Below are positions 27,854 to 36,407 of a stretch of DNA of 64,000 nucleotides, in pieces. The notes beneath the pieces were generated by a model. The model ran no database searches. It had not been told where the DNA came from and saw nothing but the letters and a program-made list of their open reading frames with translations. The position numbers and the translations under genes were made by a program. Within the stretch, counting starts at the first letter, position 1. Each line of letters starts with the position of its first letter. The DNA lies in contig JAHCLO010000001.1 of the NCBI GenBank assembly GCA_026125285.1, positions 124,001-188,000 on the forward strand, in the 5' to 3' direction. This stretch comes from Verrucomicrobiia bacterium. GTDB taxonomy: Bacteria > Verrucomicrobiota > Verrucomicrobiia > Limisphaerales > JADLHS01.

Positions 27854-28807
27854 ATGCTCATCCGCCCCAAACGGCTTTCACCCGGTGACACACTCGGGAT
27901 TGTGGCCCCTGCCAGCGCTCCGCCGGACCCGGCCTGTATTGATCGCGCGGTTGCCGTCCTTGAACGGCTGGGTTTCCGGACACGGTTGGCGCCCCGCGTC
28001 CGCCAACGCCGGGGTTACCTGGCGGGCACGGATCGCGAGCGAGCCAGCGATCTAATGCGGATGTTCACGGATCGGAGAGTCCAGGCGATTCTCTGTGTGC
28101 GCGGTGGTTACGGCACGGCGCGTTTGCTCCCGCTGCTCGACTATCGCGTCATTCGCGAACACGCCAAGATTCTCGTCGGTTACAGCGACATTACTTCGCT
28201 GCACTGCGCCTTGTTCACGCAGGCCAAAATGATTTCCTTCCACGGGCCGATGTTGAATTCGGATTTCGTTCAACACGCCATGCCTAAATTTACGCTCCAG
28301 AGTTTTCTCCGCACCCTCACGCAGGCCAGCGCACCCGGTGGGATTTCCCGAGGCTACCGTCGCAAGACGGTGAGGGTCCTGCAGCGTGGTGTTGCCCACG
28401 GCCAACTCATCGGCGGCAACCTCAGCCTGCTTTGCACGACCCTCGGCACGCCCTGGCAACCGCCCTTCCGGGGCCGCATTCTCTTCCTCGAAGACGTGGG
28501 GGAAGCGCCTTATCGCTTCGACCGGATGTTCACGCAACTTCTGAACTGCGGCCTGCTCCAACAAGTGGCCGGAGTCGCTATCGGCCTCAACGCCAATTGC
28601 AGAGACCCGCAAGCCGCCTGCACCAAGGAATACCGTCAAACCCTTGAGGACGTTCTGAAGGAGCGCCTGCTCAGGTTGAGAGTCCCCGTCCTCACCGGCC
28701 TGCCCTTCGGCCATCTGCCCCACAATGCGACGCTGCCAGTCGGCATTCCCGCCACTCTGGACGGCAACCGGGGCGAGTTGTTCCTCGACGAGCCGGCTGT
28801 CCGTTAA
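27854..28807 (+). CDS. LD-carboxypeptidase family protein (peptidase S66, LdcA/MccF-like)
   Basis: 317 residues from ATG 27854 (MLIRPKRLSPGDTLGIVAPAS). The S66 triad is recognisable: serine S111 in VGYSDITS, glutamate in LFLEDVGEAPYRFDRM and histidine in GLPFGHLPHN. CVRGGYGTARLL forms the oxyanion region. LdcA enzymes cut the terminal D-Ala from tetrapeptides during peptidoglycan recycling in the cytoplasm; MccF relatives cut microcin C. There is no signal peptide. It begins 52 bp after the Wsp-like operon on the same strand but is unlikely to belong to it functionally. Confidence 0.92.
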   Translation: MLIRPKRLSPGDTLGIVAPASAPPDPACIDRAVAVLERLGFRTRLAPRVRQRRGYLAGTDRERASDLMRMFTDRRVQAILCVRGGYGTARLLPLLDYRVIREHAKILVGYSDITSLHCALFTQAKMISFHGPMLNSDFVQHAMPKFTLQSFLRTLTQASAPGGISRGYRRKTVRVLQRGVAHGQLIGGNLSLLCTTLGTPWQPPFRGRILFLEDVGEAPYRFDRMFTQLLNCGLLQQVAGVAIGLNANCRDPQAACTKEYRQTLEDVLKERLLRLRVPVLTGLPFGHLPHNATLPVGIPATLDGNRGELFLDEPAVR

Positions 28808-28937
28808 GCCGCCTGCGCGCCGCAGTTCCCAGCTTGCTTCAAGCGAATAATCATTCGCCGTCACATTAGCCCGTCATCCAACCTGGGCGCGCGAAATGCT
28901 ACCACGGAAATGTGCTGATACGACAATCCATTTGCCC

Positions 28938-29117
28938 ATGAAGCCAGAGACGTTCATAAAGCTGTTTGAAGAGATGGTGGACATAAAGATCCAACTTCAA
29001 CTCGCGGCGAGCCTGAAACTCAATCCGGAGCTTTCCAAGATGCTGGCGGAAAAGCGGGAAACCGATCGCCGGCGACTGGAACAGATTCGCGCGGAACTCA
29101 TCCAATTCCTATCCTGA
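28938..29117 (+). CDS. Small hypothetical helical protein
   Basis: 59 residues from ATG 28938 (MKPETFIKLFEEMVDIKIQ). It is strongly amphipathic and charged, with heptad-like leucines (SKMLAEKRETDRRRLEQIRA), and is probably a short coiled coil. No domain recognised. It lies 59 bp upstream of the UvrD-like helicase gene on the same strand and could be co-transcribed with it. Codon pattern and a clean start support a real gene, but the evidence is modest. Confidence 0.55.
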   Translation: MKPETFIKLFEEMVDIKIQLQLAASLKLNPELSKMLAEKRETDRRRLEQIRAELIQFLS

Positions 29118-29176
29118 CCGGCTGGAAGGGCCAATCCGCTTGCCATTGCGCGGTGTGAACCTACACTCCGCGCCCG

Positions 29177-31210
29177 ATGTTGAACCTGAGCACGCTGAAT
29201 CCCCAGCAACGCCTGGCCGTTGAAACGATCAAAGGTCCGGTGCTCATTCTCGCGGGCGCCGGCACGGGCAAGACGCGCGTGATTACGTTTCGCATCGCCT
29301 ACCTCATCGCCAAGGGCGTCGCGCCGGAGAACATTCTGGGCGTGACCTTCACCAACAAAGCGGCGCGAGAGATGAGAGAGCGCGTGGCGAAGTTGATGCC
29401 CAAGAAATCAAGACACGGCGCTGCCAACTCTCTACCGACCGTCAGCACCTTCCATTCGCTCTGTGTGCGGATACTCCGTCAATACATTGACCGCCTCGGT
29501 TACAAACGGAATTTCGTCATTTACGACGAGTCCGATCAGCTTGGCGCGATCAAAAAGATTCTGGCCAGTATCTCGGCCAAGGGTGAGAAGACTGATCCCG
29601 CAGCCATTCTCGGGCTATTGAGCCGGTTCAAGAACGGTGGCGAACGCGCGGCGGTGTTTGGCGAACCCAGCGTGCGCGCCTTGGCCGAGCACATTCGCGC
29701 GCGTTACGAATCCGCCCTGCACGCCTGCAACGCCGTGGACTTTGATGATTTAATCCTGCTCACGCTCCGCCTGTTTTCCGAGCACGCGGACGTGCTGGCA
29801 GCCTGCCGCGCCCGGTATCGTTATGTGATGGTGGATGAGTATCAGGACACTAACGCCGCGCAGTTTCAATTGGTGAAGCTGCTCACCCAGGAACATCGCA
29901 ATCTATGTGTGGTGGGGGACGACGATCAGAGCATCTACGGCTGGCGCGGCGCGGAAATCGGCAATCTGCTCGACCTGGAAAAACATTTCCCCGAGGTCAA
30001 AGTCGTGAAGCTGGAACAGAATTACCGCTCCACCACCACCATCCTCACGGCCGCTAATGCCATCATCAAACACAACGTCCGCCGCCGCGCCAAACAGCTT
30101 TGGTCCAACAAAGGTCACGGCGCCAAGATTCTGTTGCGCGCCTTCCACGACGAGGAGGAAGAAGCCCGCAGCGTGGTGGAGCAGATTGAGTTCGGGCGAT
30201 TGACGCGCCGCGCCACCTGGCAGGACCATGCCATTCTGTTCCGCACCAATCAGCAATCGCGCCCGCTGGAAACCGCCCTGCGGCAGGCCGGGGTGCGCTA
30301 TCATCTCATCGGCGGCCAGAGCTTCTTTGACCGGCGCGAAGTCCGGGATTTCCTCGCCTACCTCAAGACGTTGCTCAATCCGCACGACGATGTCAGCCTG
30401 CTACGGATTGCCAATGTGCCGGCGCGCGGTTTGAGCGATGTGACCATGGAACGTTTGCTCGGCGCAAGCCACGAACGCAAAGCCTCCGTGTTTGCGACCA
30501 TGAAGAACCCGTCCGTGACCGCGACTTTCCCATCGCGGACTCGTGAAAGTGTCGAGGCCTTTGTGACCTTCATCGAACAAACGCGTCAGACTTTGCAGGC
30601 GGCCCCGGCCACCCCCGACCCACGCGGATTGCAGAATTGGGCGGATCAGATGCTCACGGCCTGCGGTTATTACGACGAACTACGCCGCGCGGAAAAGAAC
30701 CGTGAATCCGCCGAAAACCGTGTCCGGAACTTGAAGGAACTGGTGGCGACGCTGGACACCTACGCGCCCGCTTCGCCGCTGTGCGAGCGGCTGCAGAGTT
30801 TTCTGGAACAAATCTGCCTCGACTCTGACCGCGAGGATGAAGATGAAGCGCGTGGCGACGCCGTCACGTTGATCACGATGCACAGTTGCAAGGGCCTGGA
30901 ATTCCCGCACGTGCATATCGTCGGATTGGAGGACGGTTTGTTACCACATACCCGCTCCAAATCCGAAGGCACGCTCGATGAGGAACGGCGCCTGTTCTAT
31001 GTGGCGGTCACGCGCGCCATGCAGACGCTCACCATCAGTCATTGCGCTGGTCGGAAAAAGTACGGCCAAATGATGCCCTGCCATCCTTCGCCCTTTCTCA
31101 AGGAATTGCCACCAGAACTGGTGGAACACGAGGACGAAAAGGCGAAGCGCCCCGTGGCTGCCAACGCCGGACGCTCACTTTTTGCCGCCATGCGCGAGGC
31201 GGCGCAATAG
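29177..31210 (+). CDS. pcrA: UvrD/PcrA/Rep-type superfamily 1 DNA helicase
   Basis: 677 residues with the SF1A motif set: LILAGAGTGKTRVI (motif I), GVTFTNKAAREM (Ia), VDEYQDTNAAQ (II), GDDDQSIYGWRGA (III), EQNYRST (IV), LITMHSCKGLEFPHV (V) and FYVAVTRAMQ (VI). It unwinds DNA 3'-5' in repair and replication-fork clearance. It is slightly shorter than E. coli UvrD (720), with a reduced C-terminus. Whether it is the UvrD, PcrA or Rep equivalent cannot be fixed without a tree. The stop is TAG at 31208, showing that TAG serves as a normal stop in this genome. Confidence 0.94.
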   Translation: MLNLSTLNPQQRLAVETIKGPVLILAGAGTGKTRVITFRIAYLIAKGVAPENILGVTFTNKAAREMRERVAKLMPKKSRHGAANSLPTVSTFHSLCVRILRQYIDRLGYKRNFVIYDESDQLGAIKKILASISAKGEKTDPAAILGLLSRFKNGGERAAVFGEPSVRALAEHIRARYESALHACNAVDFDDLILLTLRLFSEHADVLAACRARYRYVMVDEYQDTNAAQFQLVKLLTQEHRNLCVVGDDDQSIYGWRGAEIGNLLDLEKHFPEVKVVKLEQNYRSTTTILTAANAIIKHNVRRRAKQLWSNKGHGAKILLRAFHDEEEEARSVVEQIEFGRLTRRATWQDHAILFRTNQQSRPLETALRQAGVRYHLIGGQSFFDRREVRDFLAYLKTLLNPHDDVSLLRIANVPARGLSDVTMERLLGASHERKASVFATMKNPSVTATFPSRTRESVEAFVTFIEQTRQTLQAAPATPDPRGLQNWADQMLTACGYYDELRRAEKNRESAENRVRNLKELVATLDTYAPASPLCERLQSFLEQICLDSDREDEDEARGDAVTLITMHSCKGLEFPHVHIVGLEDGLLPHTRSKSEGTLDEERRLFYVAVTRAMQTLTISHCAGRKKYGQMMPCHPSPFLKELPPELVEHEDEKAKRPVAANAGRSLFAAMREAAQ

Positions 31211-31424
31211 AATCTGGCACTTGGCTGTAGGAGAGATAAGCCCCAAGTTGACTCCTGTATTGATTCCACGAGTGGGTTTGCTTCTGCCGGGCGTCGTCGA
31301 GCCAGCCAAGGCGTATGATTCAGAAGTCGGGAGCAATGTGTTGCCCGCCATCGGGGAAACTGAGGATTGTTGTTCCTGGACTTTTCCCATTTACCATTGC
31401 CTCCCGTGGGCATAGGTTTGCGAC

Positions 31425-31565
31425 ATGAGTCGGGACAGACAGGGCTCGCTCGCTAAATTGGGCTGCATCAGAGGAGCAAGGCATTGCTCATCCCTGAAGG
31501 AGGGATTCACACCCATTGCACTCAACCAATCATGCATCACCCAAAACGAAAACCTGCCGTTATGA
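31425..31565 (+). CDS. Possible 46-residue leader peptide overlapping the aminotransferase start
   Basis: A short frame starts at ATG 31425 (MSRDRQGSLAKLGCIRGARH) and ends in TGA at 31563-31565, overlapping the ATG of the following gene (ATGA). Overlap of this kind often signals coupled translation. The peptide has no recognisable domain, and its content could be chance. The rest of the 351-bp gap (31211-31561) after the helicase shows no gene, terminator or promoter I can support. Confidence 0.3.
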   Translation: MSRDRQGSLAKLGCIRGARHCSSLKEGFTPIALNQSCITQNENLPL

Positions 31566-32917
31566 AACCTCCACACGCCATGCCTCCCCGTAGCGTCACA
31601 CGCCGGGAGTTTCTCAAGACCAGTTCCACCGCGGCTGCCGCCTTCGCCGTAGCCGCGCCAACGCTCGGTCAAACCCACACGGAAACGCTGGCCGCGGCCG
31701 GCGGCGCCAAATCCGTGACGTTCCCCAATGACCGCTTCAATGCGTTGGTTCGCTGGCCGCGCTACAGTGAACTGGAGAAGCAGGCGGTCGGCAATTTGCT
31801 CGACAGCAACCGGTTTTATCAGGAACTGCCGCTCTTCGAGCAGGAATGGAAGGATTATCTCCACGCGAACTTCGTCAAATCGCATATCAACGGAACGAGC
31901 GCGCTGACCGCCATGTTCTTCGCCCTGTCGCTCGACCTGCCACCAGGCAGCGAGATCATGGTACCGTCATACACCTTTTTCGCGACCATTGCGCCGATGC
32001 GATTCTTTGGCTTCGTGCCCATCTTCGTTGATCTGGATCCAAAGACGGCATGTTTCGATCTTGAGGACGCCAAACGCAAACTCACCCTCAACACGCGCGC
32101 GTTGGTGGCAATGCACTCCTGGGGCATGCCGTGTGAAATGGACCAGATCAACGATTGGGCCAAAGCGAAAGGTCTGATCGTCTGTGAGGACGCGGCGCAC
32201 GCGCATGGTGCGTCCGTCGGTGGAAAGAAGGTCGGCACCCTGAGCAGCATGGCCATTTACAGCTTTCAAGCGTCGAAAGTGATGCCCACGATTGAAGGGG
32301 GAGTGGGCATCTATGAAACGCGCGAGTATTACGAGCGGGCCGCGGCCTTCGGTCATTACGAAGCCCCGCCAACATTTCCCGCCGACAGCCCGTACCGGCA
32401 ATACGACGGCACCGGTTTTGGCCAGAAATACCGCATGCACCCGCTGTCCGCCGCGATCGGCCGGGTGCAACTTCGCGGTCTGGACGCGATGAATGAGGCC
32501 GTGAGCCACCGCGTGCGCCGCCTGAACGAGCGTCTGGTGCAATTGCCGGGTCTGAGCGAACCGTGGATTCGTCCCGACATGCAGCGGGTCTATTACGCGA
32601 TCAATATGCTCATGCTCGACGAAAAGAAAGCCGGGTTTACGCGCAACCAGGCGCTGAAGGCGCTTCAGGCCGAAGGGGTGAGATTCGGTGGATTCTCCGC
32701 GGGCTATCCAGAGCAGCACAGATTCAAGCTCTACTCGGAATCCAAGTGGTGGCATCACCCGATCAACATTCCCGCCTTGCTGCCGGGAACGGAGCAGGTG
32801 AACCGCACCGCCCTGCATCTCCCGTTGTTCTACGCGGACGCACCCGACCTGGAGGATCAGTACGTCAAAGCCTTTGAGAAGATCTGGGCTCGAAGAGGCG
32901 AACTGGCCCGGCTTTGA
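31562..32917 (+). CDS. Tat-exported DegT/DnrJ/EryC1/StrS-type PLP aminotransferase
   Basis: 451 residues from ATG 31562; ATG 31580 is also possible. The N-terminus carries a twin-arginine signal (SVTRREFLKTSSTAAAAFAV, cleavage near PTLGQ). The rest is a fold-type I DegT/StrS aminotransferase: NGTSALTAMFFAL, VPSYTFFAT, DAAHAHGA and the PLP lysine in FQASKVMPTIEGG. Family members usually transaminate keto-sugars in the cytoplasm. Export of a folded, cofactor-loaded member would fit the Tat route but is unusual. No sugar-nucleotide genes are adjacent. The 3-methyladenine glycosylase gene follows 75 bp downstream. Confidence 0.9.
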   Translation: MKPPHAMPPRSVTRREFLKTSSTAAAAFAVAAPTLGQTHTETLAAAGGAKSVTFPNDRFNALVRWPRYSELEKQAVGNLLDSNRFYQELPLFEQEWKDYLHANFVKSHINGTSALTAMFFALSLDLPPGSEIMVPSYTFFATIAPMRFFGFVPIFVDLDPKTACFDLEDAKRKLTLNTRALVAMHSWGMPCEMDQINDWAKAKGLIVCEDAAHAHGASVGGKKVGTLSSMAIYSFQASKVMPTIEGGVGIYETREYYERAAAFGHYEAPPTFPADSPYRQYDGTGFGQKYRMHPLSAAIGRVQLRGLDAMNEAVSHRVRRLNERLVQLPGLSEPWIRPDMQRVYYAINMLMLDEKKAGFTRNQALKALQAEGVRFGGFSAGYPEQHRFKLYSESKWWHHPINIPALLPGTEQVNRTALHLPLFYADAPDLEDQYVKAFEKIWARRGELARL

Positions 32918-32992
32918 GTCAGCAGTCTTCACACGCGGCGGCAAATCGCCAGGCGTCTTTGCATTACATGCCTTCTCTGGCAAGCTCGCGGC

Positions 32993-33544
32993 GTGCAAAA
33001 GTTGCCGCGTTCCTTTTACGACCGCGACACAGTGGTCGTTGCCCGCGAATTGCTGGGAATGCACCTCGTCCACTGGACCGACGGCGTGAGACGCATTGGG
33101 CGGATCGTCGAAGTGGAAGCGTATCTTGGCGCCCAAGACTTGGCGGCCCATTCCTCGAAGGGGGTGACCCCGCGCAACCGGGTCATGTTTGGCCCGCCCG
33201 GCCATGCGTATGTCTATTTCATCTACGGCATGTACCACTGCATGAATGTGGTCACCGAACGCGAAGGTCACGGTGCCGCGGTTCTGCTGCGCGGGCTGGA
33301 ACCCGTGGAGAACCTTCCCGGTCGGAGTTGCGGCCCGGGGTTGCTCTGCCGTGCCATGAACATTGACCGGCGTCTGAACGGTCACGATCTGCTCAACGAC
33401 GATTTTTTCATTGCCAAACCTGACCGAACCGAACCATTGAGAATTGTCAAGCGCCCACGCATCGGAGTGGATTACGCCAAGCACTGGGCGAAAAGACAGC
33501 TTCGGTTCTATCTCAAGGGCAATCCGTTCGTTTCCAAACCGTGA
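32993..33544 (+). CDS. mpg: DNA-3-methyladenine glycosylase (AAG/MPG family)
   Basis: 183 residues from GTG 32993 (QKLPRSFYDRDTVVVARELLG). It is the single-domain AAG fold: RIVEVEAYLG includes the catalytic glutamate, with the YGMYHCMNVVT strand and CGPGLLCRAMNI. It excises alkylated and deaminated purines to start base-excision repair, in the cytoplasm. The length is normal. The gene is followed 53 bp later by a release-factor-like gene on the same strand. Confidence 0.94.
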   Translation: MQKLPRSFYDRDTVVVARELLGMHLVHWTDGVRRIGRIVEVEAYLGAQDLAAHSSKGVTPRNRVMFGPPGHAYVYFIYGMYHCMNVVTEREGHGAAVLLRGLEPVENLPGRSCGPGLLCRAMNIDRRLNGHDLLNDDFFIAKPDRTEPLRIVKRPRIGVDYAKHWAKRQLRFYLKGNPFVSKP

Positions 33545-33597
33545 AGTGCCCGAACCCGCGATTTGCTTTCGCTGGGGAATAAGTTCAAGCTCCCGCC

Positions 33598-34011
33598 ATG
33601 AGCCTGGTTTTACCATCCGCCGACAAGATGGCCCAACTCGCGCAACGCATGGCTGCCTTGGGCGTGCAGGAGAGCGAGCTGGAGGAAACGTTCGTTCGTT
33701 CCGGGGGGGCAGGCGGGCAGAAAGTCAACAAGAGTTCGTCCTGCGTGATGCTTTTGCATCGGCCCAGCGGGTTGCGGGTGAAATGCCAGACCACCCGCTA
33801 CCAGGGCATGAACCGTTTTCTCGCGCGGCGGGTGTTGCTCGACAAACTTGAGGAAAAGCAGCGGGGCTACGTGGCCACCCAGCGCGCGGAGAGGGAGCGA
33901 GTCCGCCGCCAGAAGCGCAAACGCTCGCGCCGCGCCAAGGAACGCATCCTCGCGGCCAAGGCCCGTCAAAGCGAAAAGAAAAGCCTGCGCGGCAGGGTCA
34001 GCGCGGATTAG
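33598..34011 (+). CDS. Peptide chain release factor-like protein (GGQ domain only)
   Basis: 137 residues. The RF-1 catalytic domain has the GGQ motif in VRSGGAGGQKVNKSSSCVML (residues 33-52) and no codon-recognition domain. The C-terminus is very basic (RRQKRKRSRRAKERI), as in ArfB/YaeJ and the mitochondrial C12orf65 group, which hydrolyse peptidyl-tRNA on stalled ribosomes. It is therefore likely a ribosome-rescue factor. The exact subfamily is unresolved; the sequence is closer to the short family found beside repair genes than to classic ArfB. Confidence 0.88.
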   Translation: MSLVLPSADKMAQLAQRMAALGVQESELEETFVRSGGAGGQKVNKSSSCVMLLHRPSGLRVKCQTTRYQGMNRFLARRVLLDKLEEKQRGYVATQRAERERVRRQKRKRSRRAKERILAAKARQSEKKSLRGRVSAD

Positions 34012-34029
34012 CCGCCGGCTGTCCGCTGC

Positions 34030-34413
34030 CTACAATAACTCCCGTCCGCCGTAGCCCGCGTCCAAGTCGTGCCAGTGTTCAATGTTTTCCTCGTCCTGTT
34101 CCCAACAGAGAAAAACTTCGCGTCCGCCGATGATGGCGGGAAAATCCAGCAGCCCGCGTTCGAGGTCTTTGATGAAAATCTGGCGGGATTGAAATTCGCC
34201 GAGCACCTGCTGCGTGTCCGCCAGCGCCCGAATCCAGTTGTTCACCAACTCGCCGCCCACGTCGTGACCCGGATTCATCAGCCCGCTGAGACGTTTGTCG
34301 AATCGCTCCAGTTCGCGTCGCAGATGATTGAGTTGTTGCAGCCATTGGCGCACTTGGGGCAAAAGCGCCTGCGCTTCCTCCCGCGTGTAATGCTTTTCAA
34401 AACGGTACGCCAT
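34030..34413 (-). CDS. DUF2203 family protein
   Basis: 127 residues. The start MAYRFEKHYTREEAQALLPQ and the C-terminal FPAIIGGREVFLCWEQDEENIEHWHDLDAGYGGR are typical of DUF2203, a small cytoplasmic family of unknown function. The N-terminal half is helical and the conserved acidic WEQDEE...HWHD tail is complete. The gene is convergent with the release-factor-like gene. Confidence 0.9.
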   Translation of the reverse strand: MAYRFEKHYTREEAQALLPQVRQWLQQLNHLRRELERFDKRLSGLMNPGHDVGGELVNNWIRALADTQQVLGEFQSRQIFIKDLERGLLDFPAIIGGREVFLCWEQDEENIEHWHDLDAGYGGRELL

Positions 34414-34497
34414 GCGGTCACGGGCGGTGCCAGCCGGGAATTTCCCCTCGGCGCAAGGAGCGAGTCAGGTCATTTGCCGGGAGATACATATCGGGCT

Positions 34498-36216
34498 TCA
34501 TTCCACCTTGGTTGAATCCAATTTCTTCTGCACTGCTTCGTTCGCTTCCACGGCCAGGGATTTGCGCCAGGCTTCGCGCGCCTGCTCCGGCTCATCCAAA
34601 GCCGCGTAGATGTCCCCCAAATGATCAAAGACGGTGGCGTCCGGGTCCTCGGCGGCAGCCACGGCTTTGAGTATGTACTCCAGCGCCTCGCGGGGCTGAT
34701 TCAACTTGAACAACACCCAGGCCATGCTGTCGAGATACGCATCATTGTTTGGCTCCGCCGCCAGCGCCCGGGCAATGAGGTCACGGGCGCGCTCCAGATT
34801 TTCGCCCTGCTCGGCCCACATGTAACCCAGGTAATTCATGGCTTCGTGGAAGTCCGGCGCCAATTCGAGACACTTCTCAAAATATCGCGCCGCCTGCTCG
34901 CGGTCACCCTGACGCTCCAACGCGGCGCCGAGTTGAAAATAGAATCCCTGGTTGAGCCGGTTCGTGTCGGTAGCCAACGCAATGACCTCGGCGGCCGTGT
35001 AGTGTTGCACCGCTGCGGCATAGTTTTTCTCCCGGTTGTGGGCCACACCCAGGAGATACTCGACCACGAAGTTGGAGGAGAACTTGGCGCGGGCCTGCTC
35101 CAGCACCACCACGGCATCTTCGGCCTCCCCCAGGGCAATCTGCGCCGCCGCCAGATCATAATGCGCCTGTTCAAAGTTGGGATTGAACAAAACGACATTC
35201 TTGAAGCGCGCCACCGCGTCGGCCCAACGCTCCAACTCGTAAGCGATCCGGCCCAGTTGGTAGTGCGCCTGGGCATTCGAGGGTTCGTCCCGGAGAATTG
35301 ACTCCAGCAACTCGGCGGCGCGCGGACGATCGTTAGCGCGCAGGTAGAGATCTACCAGTTTGATACGGACCATCTCATGCAATGCGGGAAACTCACCTTC
35401 CGGCTGCAACAATTCGCGGTAAATCTCCGCCGCTGTGGCCGTGTCCCCAAACAGATTGAAGCCATCGCCAAGTTTGAGACGCTGTTGTGGCAATGGCAGG
35501 GATAGTTCCCGAACACGGTTCAAGACTTTCAACCCCCTGGCATGAACCGCTTCACGCTGCGTGGGGAATTGCATCGCATAATTGGCATACAACTCGGCCA
35601 CGGCCATCAGGAATTCCGGGTTGGTCGCCGGGCGTTGCGCCGCCTCGTCCAGCGTCTTCAACGCGGCTTCGGGCTGTTTGGACTGAAGATAACCCAGGAA
35701 TAGATTCTGGTAGCCCACCAGCGCATCGGGCATTTGCTCGACGGCTTTGCGGCTGGCCGCGACCGCCTGGGCATGCTGGCCAAGCTGGGCATGCACAAAA
35801 CCCAATCGCGCGAAGATCATGCCCGACGCATTGGACCGGGCGGCGGCGGACTGCAGCAACTCCAGCGCTTTCTCCGGCTGCTTGGTTTGGAGCAGCCGAC
35901 GAGAAACCTCCAACGTGAGATTCTCGTTGCCTGGATCCGCTTGCGCCGCCTGCGTGAATTCCGCCAGCGCCAGTTCCGGCTCCTCATTCAAATCGTGGAC
36001 CACGCCTGCCGCGTAATGCGCGTGGGCCTTTGCACGTTGCCGCAGTTCGTTTTCCGCCTCCCGGGCGGCCTTGCGCGAGTTTTCCTTTCGCGCGCTCTGT
36101 CGCACACCCTGGTCCGCACCCTCCGAAGCGTTGCCGGCAGGCACGGTGCGGCATCCGGTTATGAGCCAGATGCTCAAACCGAGAACGGCAATCGGGTGAA
36201 AACTGTGGCGACTCAT
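34498..36216 (-). CDS. TPR-repeat lipoprotein
   Basis: 572 residues from ATG 36216 (MSRHSFHPIAVLGLSIWLITGC). The lipobox LITGC puts the acylated cysteine at residue 22. The rest is built of about ten tetratricopeptide repeats, such as AQAHYQLGRIAYELERWADA, YLLGVAHNREKNYAAAVQHY and ARYFEKCLELAPDFHEAMNY. Such lipoproteins act as scaffolds in outer-membrane assembly, secretion or polysaccharide export. The partner is unknown. Downstream on the strand lies DUF2203; upstream, 78 bp away, is the mS38-like gene. Confidence 0.88.
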   Translation of the reverse strand: MSRHSFHPIAVLGLSIWLITGCRTVPAGNASEGADQGVRQSARKENSRKAAREAENELRQRAKAHAHYAAGVVHDLNEEPELALAEFTQAAQADPGNENLTLEVSRRLLQTKQPEKALELLQSAAARSNASGMIFARLGFVHAQLGQHAQAVAASRKAVEQMPDALVGYQNLFLGYLQSKQPEAALKTLDEAAQRPATNPEFLMAVAELYANYAMQFPTQREAVHARGLKVLNRVRELSLPLPQQRLKLGDGFNLFGDTATAAEIYRELLQPEGEFPALHEMVRIKLVDLYLRANDRPRAAELLESILRDEPSNAQAHYQLGRIAYELERWADAVARFKNVVLFNPNFEQAHYDLAAAQIALGEAEDAVVVLEQARAKFSSNFVVEYLLGVAHNREKNYAAAVQHYTAAEVIALATDTNRLNQGFYFQLGAALERQGDREQAARYFEKCLELAPDFHEAMNYLGYMWAEQGENLERARDLIARALAAEPNNDAYLDSMAWVLFKLNQPREALEYILKAVAAAEDPDATVFDHLGDIYAALDEPEQAREAWRKSLAVEANEAVQKKLDSTKVE

Positions 36217-36294
36217 ACCGTACAACAAACCACGCGCAGCGGCGGAAGCTTCCACCGCTGGCGTGGCAGGGTGTCGAACGCCCCGGCAGGAAAA

Positions 36295-36396
36295 CTACTT
36301 CTGCCAGGTGCGCTTCTTGTGACGATGCTGACGCAGCTTCTTGCGCCGTTTATGTTTGTTGATCTTCGCCTTGCGGCGCTTTTTCAGTGAACCCAT
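36295..36396 (-). CDS. 33-residue AURKAIP1/COX24 (mS38-like) basic protein
   Basis: ATG at 36396 gives MGSLKKRRKAKINKHKRRKK followed by LRQHRHKKRTWQK, ending in TAG at 36295-36297. This all-basic sequence matches the AURKAIP1/COX24 C-terminal domain (mitochondrial ribosomal protein mS38), also found as tiny stand-alone proteins in Bacteroidota and Verrucomicrobiota, where it presumably binds 16S rRNA in the small subunit. It is too short for routine gene calling. It lies between hisG (11 bp upstream) and the TPR lipoprotein gene on the same strand, so it is probably co-transcribed with hisG. Confidence 0.85.
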   Translation of the reverse strand: MGSLKKRRKAKINKHKRRKKLRQHRHKKRTWQK

Positions 36397-36407
36397 AGGT
36401 TTCGCGG

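Noticed and set aside
31967-33616. A 549-codon open frame on the minus strand across the aminotransferase and glycosylase genes
   Set aside because: It mirrors two well-supported plus-strand genes. Its translation is rich in His, Arg and Gln with no domain, as expected for the antisense of GC-rich codons.
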